In this document: positions 6,995 to 12,634 of the stretch, in pieces
Layout of the letters: the number at the start of each line of letters is the position of its first letter
Position numbering within the stretch: position 1 is the stretch's first letter
Source of the DNA: Holosporaceae bacterium UBA3830
GTDB lineage: Bacteria > Pseudomonadota > Alphaproteobacteria > UBA3830
NCBI GenBank assembly: GCA_002393025.1
Contig: DGIE01000095.1
Span: forward strand, 1-12,634
Reading direction: 5' to 3'
Length of the DNA: 12,634 nt
The notes under the pieces: generated by a model
Database searches by the model: none
The model's input: only the letters and a program-made list of their open reading frames with translations
What the model was told of the DNA's origin: nothing
Program-made: the position numbers and the translations under genes

Positions 6995-7726
6995 TTAAAA
7001 ATCATCATTGAATCCATGTAAATGCCGATCTGAATTTTGTTGAAAATTTTCGATCCTGCACGGAGAGTTTTTCAGATACTTCATGAGCAGAACATCTCGG
7101 GTAACCCAAAAAGTATGTGCAGTAGGTCGAATAATAATATTTTCTCCAAGAGAATTTTTGTGATTTTTTGTATCAATTACGAATGCGATCACGTCATTTT
7201 TTGAACTCCCTTGAATCGAAATTTTCGGCAATGGAATATTTGAACAAAAAGTTTTTTCGTCGAAGTCATTTCCGTAAATCTTAGAATAATTAGCAGTAAG
7301 AGCCGGCTCTACAATGTATATCAAAGGTTGACCGTTTCCGTCTTTTGCGACAGTTGAAGGAATTCCTAATGTTTTGTAGGGAACATACCCGAACTTTATA
7401 GTAGGCAAGTCATTGAAAAAGTCACTCTCTATTCCGTCGTTAACTTCAGAGGGTTGCGGCAGTCGCTTATTATTCGCAACAAAGGAGGCCAACAATATTG
7501 TAATTGTTTCAATATTTGATTTAGTCAGTTGCTCACGCATATATTTGTTCGCAGTCATGGTTTTACGAATTACAAATCCGGAAATTACAGCTAAAACCGA
7601 AATACCTATTGCTATTTCTAGTAAAATCGATCCTTTTTCAGAATTTTTTTGAAAAAATCTAAAAAAAGTTGCTAATTTTTCGGAATTTTTGTAAGAAATC
7701 GATGGTTTTTTCATTTTTTTCGGCAA
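6995..7726 (-). CDS. Type IV prepilin-like protein (second, minor pseudopilin candidate)
   Basis: A 243-residue protein with a type III (prepilin) signal: a basic leader of 32 residues, then KG|SILLEIAIGISVLAVISGFVI, cleaved after Gly32, with Glu at mature +5 (Glu37) and a ~20-residue hydrophobic helix. The soluble part contains PYKTLGIP, DGNGQPLIYIVE and WVTRDVLL, and two cysteines (161, 223) that could form a disulfide. The predicted start is TTG at 7726, four bases after a GGTGA that overlaps the previous stop; ATG at 7714 (residue 5) is the alternative and would only shorten the leader. Serine rather than Phe/Met at +1 and the long leader suggest a minor pilin or pseudopilin rather than the major subunit. 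It follows the other prepilin gene by 3 bases. Confidence 0.8.
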   Translation of the reverse strand: MPKKMKKPSISYKNSEKLATFFRFFQKNSEKGSILLEIAIGISVLAVISGFVIRKTMTANKYMREQLTKSNIETITILLASFVANNKRLPQPSEVNDGIESDFFNDLPTIKFGYVPYKTLGIPSTVAKDGNGQPLIYIVEPALTANYSKIYGNDFDEKTFCSNIPLPKISIQGSSKNDVIAFVIDTKNHKNSLGENIIIRPTAHTFWVTRDVLLMKYLKNSPCRIENFQQNSDRHLHGFNDDF

Positions 7727-7729
7727 TTT

Positions 7730-8380
7730 TCACCAAATTTTGAACAAAATTACACAATCTTCATTTTTATTTTTCAAATTATATTTTGATCCGGACACAC
7801 ACTCTCCTGATGCATATTGTCCTTTCAAAATTTGAACATCTCCCTCTAATGGTAAGCCGTTATCCATAATTCTGTCGATATAATAGGCATTTTCCGTAGA
7901 CATAATCCCTGAAAAATTTCGATTATCCCCTGTCCCTTTGGACAAAATCAACCAAGTTCCTGACTTACCCCTAATATTTGATGAAACCGAAAAATATCCT
8001 CCGATTTTACTGATGGGATATCCATTGACTAGTTCCGTACTAATCAGTCCCGATTTGTTCAGATGGCTCCAAAATCTTTTTGCATCTTCTTTTGATAAAA
8101 TTTCTCCGCTGCCATTACCGTTTTCCAGAGATTCATCGATTAATTCTTTTGCATTTTGAAGATCACCGGGAATTGCTCCGTATTTTTCCATGAAACTGTT
8201 GGCTGCAATTCGAAATGTCTCGACTTGCTCCATCACTGCGCGCAATCTTGCCGTTCGAATCAATTCTTTTCCTTTTAAAGAAAAAGTTGCAATCAAACTG
8301 ATAACTAACAATGCAATTGCAACTTCGACAAGGGAAAACCCTCTATTCACTTCTTTTAAAATAAGGCGAGCTTTTTTCAT
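7730..8380 (-). CDS. Type IV prepilin/pseudopilin (PulG/MshA-like)
   Basis: A 216-residue prepilin with a short basic leader and a canonical peptidase site, NRG|FSLVEVAIALLVISLIATF, cleaved after Gly14, with Glu19 at mature +5. The motif YGAIPGDL (67-74) after the N-terminal helix is common in this family. Near the C-terminus Cys194 and Cys209 are spaced like the disulfide-bounded D-loop of type IV pilins. It would be processed by a PilD-type peptidase and assembled in the inner membrane; neither the peptidase nor an assembly ATPase is in this window. Its ATG overlaps the secretin stop (ATGA at 8377-8380), so expression is coupled to the outer-membrane component. Major versus minor subunit cannot be decided from sequence. 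Confidence 0.85.
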   Translation of the reverse strand: MKKARLILKEVNRGFSLVEVAIALLVISLIATFSLKGKELIRTARLRAVMEQVETFRIAANSFMEKYGAIPGDLQNAKELIDESLENGNGSGEILSKEDAKRFWSHLNKSGLISTELVNGYPISKIGGYFSVSSNIRGKSGTWLILSKGTGDNRNFSGIMSTENAYYIDRIMDNGLPLEGDVQILKGQYASGECVSGSKYNLKNKNEDCVILFKIW

Positions 8381-9984
8381 TTCTTCTTGTTCCCGGTTTT
8401 CTCAAAATTTATCGGACGCGGATCATTTGCAAATTTCTCGTATAGCCTTCTATCGGCAGCGTGATGCTTCCTGTTTCTCAGAATTGTTGCTTTTAAGAAA
8501 ATCACTAACTCGGTCACATCCGTCGATTTTTCGTTTTCTCCGACAATAGGGTCAATCTCTGAAAGCCAAGGTAACCCACTGCGATTGTTAGCGGATTCTT
8601 CCTTCATCAGACCTCCCATCACCGCGACCTGTCCGGAGGTTAATTTTAAAACAGAATCCATCTCCCTCATGTCGACAATCGGAATTCTCTGAGATTGCGT
8701 TCCCAAATTCTCACCTACAGATCGATTAATCGACTGAAACAAGTACGGAATTTCTTTATACTCACGGATTCGAGAAATCGTCGGACGCAAATTCAGCAAA
8801 ACTGTATTATTTTTCATATCAATTGATGGCTGAACCGTGACTATTAATCCAATAGGAATGGTGTGCAAAGTCGTTGTCATGAAATCAGTATCACGTCCTG
8901 TTGTTGCTGATCCGTACTGTCGTTGAATTTCCGGAAGACAAATGATTTCATTGTGAGCAACTTTAAGTATGGCCGACTGGTTGTTTAACACGGTAATACG
9001 AGGACTAGATAAAGTTTTTACCGCACCGAATTTTTCGATTATACCAGCGATCGCGTTTAAATTATTTTTGTTGATTCCAAACGAGATCATACCGGTACGA
9101 TCCGAATAATTTTTTTGAAAAGTAGTCCCATCCGCACGTAAAATATTCCAATTTATTCCGTTTTTATAGCTATCATTCAGATGAACTTCCAAAATTTTGG
9201 CTTCAATCAAAACTTGCGATTCCGTCGCTTCTCTCAATAGATTTATGTATTTTTGAACTTCCTCCTGTTTGAATTGCGGAGCGTGCACTGTCACTAAGCC
9301 ACCTTGTTTATGTACTGTTACGGTACCCTCTTCTCCCACAATATTTTGCAAATTCTGCTCCAATTCAGCCCAAAAATCATTTTTTATAACACCTGACATA
9401 GTGCTACTCGAACCATTATCTTTGGAATCTGAAGTTGTATTCGCCGCACTTTCACGATTATTTAAAATTGACTGATTTAAAAGGAGATCAGTAGAAGTTG
9501 AAACAGAACTTTGCGTTTCACGCTCAATATTCAGAAATTGCAGACTGTAAATTTTTGTCGATGGAGTATCATTTTCTATTTTCACAGAATCATCTTTAAT
9601 CGTATATTTTAAAACGCAGCTGCTACAAATATCCTTCAGAATATCAATGAACGGACGATTTTTGGCTTCAAATGAAATTCCACCCTCGACATCATGTGGA
9701 ATAAAAACGTTAACGTTGGCTTTTTTAGCCAATTGCATGAAAACATCTCGCAAATTCATACTTTTGGAAATCGAAATTGATACCTTGCGATAAAAATTCG
9801 GAGATATAGCTTCCTCATCGTCTCCTTGAAACTCCGTGTCCATTTCCTCTATTGAGTCGTCTTCAAAAATCGAATCAGTAATCGTACTCAAACTAGATGG
9901 GACCAAATTTTTTTGTTGAGGAGTTCTTGGCATATCCACAATCGAACATCCCATAACTAAAAAACAAAAAATCAGACATCTCAT
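8377..9984 (-). CDS. Secretin lipoprotein, MshL/PilN (type IVb pilus / type II secretion) family
   Basis: Outer-membrane secretin forming the channel for a pilus or pseudopilus. The 535-residue protein starts with a short lipoprotein signal (VMGC, Cys13 as lipidation site). An acidic Ser/Asp/Glu-rich linker (about 30-60) follows, then an STN-type N-domain (about 67-137, LRDVFMQLAKKANVNVFIP), a second N-domain interrupted by a Ser/Thr/Asn-rich insertion (about 158-198), and the secretin core. Core motifs are VLIEAKILEVHLND (258-271), LSSPRITVLNNQSAILKVA (325-343), IPIGLIVTVQPSID (376-389), VAVMGGLMKEE (453-463), GLPWLSEIDPIVG (470-482) and ELVIFLKATIL (492-502). The order and the GLMK signature resemble MSHA-type MshL. 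A promoter lies at 10018-10046. First gene of the leftward operon. Confidence 0.9.
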   Translation of the reverse strand: MRCLIFCFLVMGCSIVDMPRTPQQKNLVPSSLSTITDSIFEDDSIEEMDTEFQGDDEEAISPNFYRKVSISISKSMNLRDVFMQLAKKANVNVFIPHDVEGGISFEAKNRPFIDILKDICSSCVLKYTIKDDSVKIENDTPSTKIYSLQFLNIERETQSSVSTSTDLLLNQSILNNRESAANTTSDSKDNGSSSTMSGVIKNDFWAELEQNLQNIVGEEGTVTVHKQGGLVTVHAPQFKQEEVQKYINLLREATESQVLIEAKILEVHLNDSYKNGINWNILRADGTTFQKNYSDRTGMISFGINKNNLNAIAGIIEKFGAVKTLSSPRITVLNNQSAILKVAHNEIICLPEIQRQYGSATTGRDTDFMTTTLHTIPIGLIVTVQPSIDMKNNTVLLNLRPTISRIREYKEIPYLFQSINRSVGENLGTQSQRIPIVDMREMDSVLKLTSGQVAVMGGLMKEESANNRSGLPWLSEIDPIVGENEKSTDVTELVIFLKATILRNRKHHAADRRLYEKFANDPRPINFEKTGNKKK

Positions 9985-10017
9985 AATATTTAGCCATTTT
10001 TATAAAATATTAGCAAA

Positions 10018-10046
10018 ATTATACGTAAAAATTTATAAAAATCCAA
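10018..10046 (-). promoter_or_regulatory. Sigma70-type promoter of the secretin operon
   Basis: Minus strand: -35 TTGGAT (10041-10046, 3/6), 17 bases, perfect -10 TATAAT (10018-10023). The predicted start near 10011 leaves about 27 bases to the secretin ATG at 9984. It lies in the 190-base AT-rich gap between trmD and the secretin gene, the only gap on this strand between trmD and ogt large enough for an independent promoter. Confidence 0.55.
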
Positions 10047-10054
10047 AAAATTCA

Positions 10055-10081
10055 CAAAAAACTGAAAATTTCCGCCGAAAT
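10055..10081 (-). terminator. Weak candidate terminator after trmD
   Basis: On the minus strand ATTTC and GAAAT pair around a GGCG loop (10068-10081), followed by a T-rich tract ending in six T (10055-10067). The stem is only five, mostly A-T, pairs, so efficiency is doubtful. It sits about 95 bases past the trmD stop and upstream of the secretin promoter, a sensible place. The rest of the 9985-10174 gap shows no coding or RNA feature I can support. Confidence 0.3.
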
Positions 10082-10174
10082 ATTTGCTCAAAGACTATTT
10101 TTGCAACACCAAAATATTTTCCCTGCATCAAATTTTGAACTTATCCCGTAATGCATACAACTACAAAAACTTTT

Positions 10175-10876
10175 TTATTCCGAAAGCTTTTTTGCGATAT
10201 ATTTAGCCCAAACATCCGGGCGCTGCTGCTTTGTGATTTCCATAGACTGTTTTAATCGAAAATTTCTGATTTTTTCGTGATTTCCTGACCGCAAAATTTG
10301 AGGAACTTCCAGTGAATGAAATTTTTGCGGGCGTGTATACTGATGATATTCCAACAATGACTCCTGAAAGGAATCCGTGTGAATTGAACTTCGATTCCCT
10401 ACGACTCCCGGCAACAGTCTTACTATACCCTCGACAATCGTCATCGCGGCAGCTTCTCCTCCGAGTAACACAAAATCGCCAATGGATATTTCTTCAAAAT
10501 TATAGTAATCCAAAATTCTTTGATCAACTCCTTCGTAACGTCCGCACAAAACCGTAATACCATCCGACCTACTGATTTTTTCCAGATCTTCTTGACTCAT
10601 TTGTCGCCCACGCGGTGAAAAATAGATTTTTTGCATTTTCTTCTGTTTATCGGACAAAGTTTTAAACGCCTTTTCAAAAGTCAAAGGAGACAATACCATA
10701 CCGGCTCCTCCTCCGTACGGAATCGAATCAATACGATCTGATTTCATAGGATATTTTTTCAAATCAATCAAATTCAGATCCCATTTTTTTTTAGTCAGAG
10801 CATCACCGATCAACGACACTCCGAGATTGCCAGGAAAAGCCTCCGGAAAAATCGTAAAAACATTCGCCTGCCACAT
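10175..10876 (-). CDS. trmD: tRNA (guanine(37)-N(1))-methyltransferase TrmD
   Basis: TrmD methylates G37 next to the anticodon, which prevents +1 frameshifting, using S-adenosylmethionine bound in a trefoil-knot (SPOUT) fold. The 233-residue protein has the family motifs: VFTIFPEAF (6-14), IPYGGGAGMV (52-61), LCGRYEGVDQR (110-120), EISIGDFVLLGGEAA (129-143), LLPGVVGN (154-161), TDSF with the catalytic-site Asp168, YTRP (180-183) and SGNHEKI (197-203). EYHQYTRP departs slightly from the usual PHYTRP. The start has a good ribosome binding site (GAGGAGCAAAC before ATG). It is third in the rpsP-rimM-trmD unit, 20 bases after rimM. Confidence 0.97.
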   Translation of the reverse strand: MWQANVFTIFPEAFPGNLGVSLIGDALTKKKWDLNLIDLKKYPMKSDRIDSIPYGGGAGMVLSPLTFEKAFKTLSDKQKKMQKIYFSPRGRQMSQEDLEKISRSDGITVLCGRYEGVDQRILDYYNFEEISIGDFVLLGGEAAAMTIVEGIVRLLPGVVGNRSSIHTDSFQESLLEYHQYTRPQKFHSLEVPQILRSGNHEKIRNFRLKQSMEITKQQRPDVWAKYIAKKLSE

Positions 10877-10896
10877 GTTTGCTCCTCTTTTTTGTT

Positions 10897-11385
10897 TTAA
10901 TTTTTGAAATTTTTGTAAGTTTCAAAAGTAATCGAGATTTCTCCACCGGTCTCAGGAAAATTTTCTTTGGTAAACGGAATAAAAAATGTATCTTTTGCAC
11001 CTTTTTCAAGAATTTCTATTAAATCTCCCGCTCCGAAATTTTTTACGTCAACTATTTTCAGATTGATATCCTTTCCTACCACAGAAACTTCATGCCCTAT
11101 TAAATCGCAGATAAAAAATTGATCTTCATTTAATTTTGGCAAGTCTTTTTTATCTACGTAAAAAGAAGTCCCCCTCAAACTTTCTGCTGCAGTACGATCA
11201 TCCACTGAATTGAGCTTTATAACCGCGGTGTTATTTCTCTCGTTTATACTCAGAATTTTAAAACGGAACTCATTTCCATTGAGATCATAGATTTTTTTAT
11301 AATAATCGATATTATTTGTGTACAGAAAAACGCGCACCGCCCCTTTTATCCCAAAGGCAGCGGTAACGCGTAAAATCTCTATCAA
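10897..11385 (-). CDS. rimM: Ribosome maturation factor RimM (TTG start)
   Basis: RimM binds ribosomal protein S19 and assists assembly of the 30S head. The protein shows an N-terminal RimM beta-barrel (ILRVTAAFGIKGAVRVFLYT near the start) and a C-terminal PRC-barrel (FICDLIGHEVSV, FGAGDLIEIL, FFIPFTKENF). An ATG-initiated reading would begin at 11487, about 100 bases inside rpsP, and add a 34-residue basic tail foreign to the family. I chose TTG at 11385: it puts the protein at 162 residues, starts two residues before the conserved ILRV strand, and has AGGA seven bases upstream, overlapping the end of rpsP. ATT at 11388 is a less likely alternative. The gap to rpsP is then 4 bases. Confidence 0.9.
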   Translation of the reverse strand: MIEILRVTAAFGIKGAVRVFLYTNNIDYYKKIYDLNGNEFRFKILSINERNNTAVIKLNSVDDRTAAESLRGTSFYVDKKDLPKLNEDQFFICDLIGHEVSVVGKDINLKIVDVKNFGAGDLIEILEKGAKDTFFIPFTKENFPETGGEISITFETYKNFKN

Positions 11386-11389
11386 AATG

Positions 11390-11734
11390 TTATCCTGCAG
11401 CAGCTTCGGAAGCGGCTTGCAATCTTTCCTGAGCCTTTTTCTTTGGCGCAGACTTTTTCGGAGTTTCAGAAATCGCCGGCTTCTCACATAACCCGAAATT
11501 ACTCAAAAGTAAGGCCACTCTGTCGGATGGTTTTGCTCCAACCGAGATCCAATATTTTATCCTATCCGCCTTCACGGTAACACGATTTTCATCAGATTGG
11601 TCTAAAAGCGGATTATATGTCCCGACTTTTTCTATAAATGCACCATCCCTCGCTCTGCGAGATTCAGCAACGACCATTCTGTAATAAGGACTCTTTTTCG
11701 CTCCACCACGAGCTAAACGAATTTTTAAAGCCAC
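11390..11734 (-). CDS. rpsP: 30S ribosomal protein S16 (GTG start)
   Basis: S16 is an essential early-assembly protein of the 30S subunit. The first residues, (M)ALKIRLARGGAKKSPYYRMVVAESR when read in pieces against the family, match S16 exactly when translation begins at GTG 11734, which is preceded by GGAG at a spacing of 7. An upstream in-frame ATG at 11764 would add 11 residues unlike the family. The 114-residue product has DGAFIEKVGTYNPL and the core IKYWISVGAKPSDRVALLL, then an Ala/Lys-rich C-terminal tail (KKSAPKKKAQ...) as in alphaproteobacteria. It is first in the leftward rpsP-rimM-trmD operon. Confidence 0.96.
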   Translation of the reverse strand: MALKIRLARGGAKKSPYYRMVVAESRRARDGAFIEKVGTYNPLLDQSDENRVTVKADRIKYWISVGAKPSDRVALLLSNFGLCEKPAISETPKKSAPKKKAQERLQAASEAAAG

Positions 11735-11910
11735 AAAAAATCTCCAACTTTCTTTTAGTATCATATATTTAACAGCACGTGCGAAAAAAGTCCAGTATCT
11801 GATTGAATTTTTGTCGAAATCTTGATATTTTCATCCGCGCAGTGGTTTTATATTTGAATTTATTCAGTCGATATGTTAATAGTTATGCTACCTATGTTGG
11901 GAATATAGAA
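11735..11910. promoter_or_regulatory. Divergent intergenic region between rpsP and rplS (promoters weak by consensus)
   Basis: This 176-base AT-rich region must hold start signals for both ribosomal-protein genes. Leftward, TATGAT (11760-11765, 5/6) is placed correctly for a ~19-base leader to the rpsP GTG, but the -35 at 17 bases is only TTTTTC. Rightward, TTGAAT (11803-11808) with TATTTT (11826-11831) at 17 bases is 4/6 plus 4/6, and TTGAAT (11854-11859) with TAATAG (11877-11882) is weaker. An 8-base palindrome GCACGTGC lies at 11775-11782. None is decisive. Confidence 0.3.
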
Positions 11911-12315
11911 ATGAACATTTTAGAGAATTTTGAGAAAAAGCAGCAGGAGAGGCTACTGAACGGATCTGAAATCCCCGAGTTTGCTCCGGGTGACACGGTA
12001 AAGGTTTTAGCAAAGGTTATAGACGGAGATAAGGAACGCATTCAGTCTTTCGAAGGAGTTTGTATTGCTCGTCGTAATCGCGGAATGGGGTCTTCCGTCA
12101 CCATCAGAAAGATGTCTTTTGGAGAGGGGGTCGAAAGAGTATTTCCTTTGTATTCTCCGAATTTCAAGTTTGAGGTTGTGCGGCGCGGTGTTGTAAGGCG
12201 TTCTAAGTTGTATTATCTGCGCGGAAGACTTGGAAAGTCTGCAAGAATTGCTGAGAGAAACGATTATGCTAAAGCAAGCCAGGCGGAAGTTGCTGAGCAA
12301 CCAGTAGCAAATTAG
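11911..12315 (+). CDS. rplS: 50S ribosomal protein L19
   Basis: L19 lies at the 30S-50S interface. I start it at ATG 11911, giving 134 residues beginning MNILENFEKKQ. An open frame extends back to 11803, but the added residues are hydrophobic and unlike L19, and GGGA lies eight bases before the chosen ATG. Family motifs are continuous: FAPGDTVKV, ERIQSFEGVCIARRNRG, SVTIRKMSFGEGVERVFPLYSP, VVRRGVVRRSKLYYLRGR and GKSARIAER, followed by a short Ala/Glu-rich tail. It normally closes the rpsP-rimM-trmD-rplS operon; here it is divergent from rpsP and is a single-gene unit ending in a strong terminator. Confidence 0.97.
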   Translation: MNILENFEKKQQERLLNGSEIPEFAPGDTVKVLAKVIDGDKERIQSFEGVCIARRNRGMGSSVTIRKMSFGEGVERVFPLYSPNFKFEVVRRGVVRRSKLYYLRGRLGKSARIAERNDYAKASQAEVAEQPVAN

Positions 12316-12360
12316 TTTCTAGGGAGCTGAGATCCTTTTTCTTCATTGTAAATTATTTAT

Positions 12361-12390
12361 AAAGACCGGGTTTTCTCGGTTTTTTGTTTT
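12361..12390 (+). terminator. Rho-independent terminator of rplS
   Basis: ACCGGG and CTCGGT (12365-12380) form a six-pair stem (one G-U) around a TTTT loop, extended at the base by AAAG pairing with the T run, and followed by TTTTTGTTTT. It begins 46 bases after the rplS stop. Textbook intrinsic terminator on the plus strand. Confidence 0.85.
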
Positions 12391-12634
12391 GGTCATTCGG
12401 ATTTCGTTGCAACTGGCAGAATGAGAAGGTATAGAGGTAGAACAACCCCCTTTTGAATAAGTCGTGAGGAGCAATTTCTTCCGCAATTTGACGTCTCCTG
12501 GAACAGGAAGATTTGCTTCGCCTGCTACGAGGTCGAAGGCCAGATTTCTTTGTAAAAAAATCGGGGCGATATTTTCTTTGTGTCAGCGCTACGCCAACAG
12601 CAAATTATGGACAATCGCTTATCAAAAGCACACA
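12391..12634. other. Unassigned GC-richer segment with two imperfect stem-loops
   Basis: No gene is recognised here. The stretch is visibly richer in GC than the centre of the window. One stem-loop pairs CTTCGCCT (12516-12523) with AGG-t-CGAAG (12530-12538), one base bulged. A second is symmetric: TTTG-TGT-ca-GCG (12577-12588) against CGC-ca-ACA-g-CAAA (12592-12604). On the plus strand a frame stays open from GTG 12463 to the window end, and on the minus strand two frames are open over most of the segment. None has a good start or ribosome binding site or a product I know. It could be a structured RNA, a repeat, a decayed gene, or the 5' end of a gene lying mostly outside the window. Confidence 0.4.

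Noticed and set aside
9513..9525. GTTTCACG resembling half of a parS site
   Set aside because: parS needs the full 16-base palindrome TGTTTCACGTGAAACA; only half is present, inside the secretin coding sequence, and half-matches are expected by chance.
10803..11009. Open frame spanning the rimM-trmD junction on the minus strand
   Set aside because: It overlaps two well-supported genes in another frame, is low-complexity and basic, and has no family resemblance.
11803..11910. Upstream in-frame extension of rplS
   Set aside because: The added 36 residues are hydrophobic and unlike L19, and the conserved N-terminus begins at the ATG at 11911.
12391..12634. tmRNA, RNase P RNA or 4.5S RNA
   Set aside because: None of the conserved segments I know for these RNAs (such as the RNase P GAGGAAAGTCC box or the SRP GGAAGCAGCC loop) is present.

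Overview
The window reads as part of a low-GC alphaproteobacterial chromosome, most likely from an intracellular or otherwise reduced lineage (Holosporales- or Rickettsiales-like). That placement is inference. It rests on AT-rich coding sequence, alphaproteobacterial-style RpsP and RplS with Ala/Lys-rich C-terminal tails, a chromosomal Soj-type parAB pair, and conserved gene clusters that have been broken up (rsmH without its division-gene partners, rplS split from rpsP-rimM-trmD). No rRNA, tRNA, CRISPR array or recognisable insertion sequence was found.

Left end (1-1310): parA and parB (parB cut by the window edge) run leftward from a good sigma70-type promoter. A 260-base divergent region separates them from rsmH and holds a candidate 21-codon ORF whose stop overlaps the rsmH start. 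rsmH (1307-2173) runs rightward alone and meets, tail to tail, a leftward gene for a 513-residue secreted protein that I cannot assign with confidence. That gene has its own consensus promoter (TTGACA, 17 bases, TATACC).

Centre (3906-9984): seven leftward genes are packed with 4-base ATGA overlaps or short gaps. In transcription order they are an MshL/PilN-like secretin lipoprotein, two type IV prepilin-like proteins, a HIT-family nucleotide hydrolase/transferase, xseA (exonuclease VII large subunit), a DUF5131 (phage Gp37/Gp68-type, three-cysteine motif) protein, and an O6-alkylguanine-DNA methyltransferase. The set joins an incomplete pilus/secretion apparatus to a translationally coupled trio, two members of which act on DNA. 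Placing DUF5131 inside that trio is the most suggestive context in the window.

Right end (10175-12634): rpsP-rimM-trmD form a leftward translation/RNA-modification operon. Their usual operon partner rplS lies head to head with rpsP and runs rightward to a strong rho-independent terminator. Two starts here are non-ATG and chosen from the sequence: GTG for rpsP and TTG for rimM. The last ~245 bases are visibly GC-richer, contain two imperfect stem-loops and no convincing gene, and remain unexplained.
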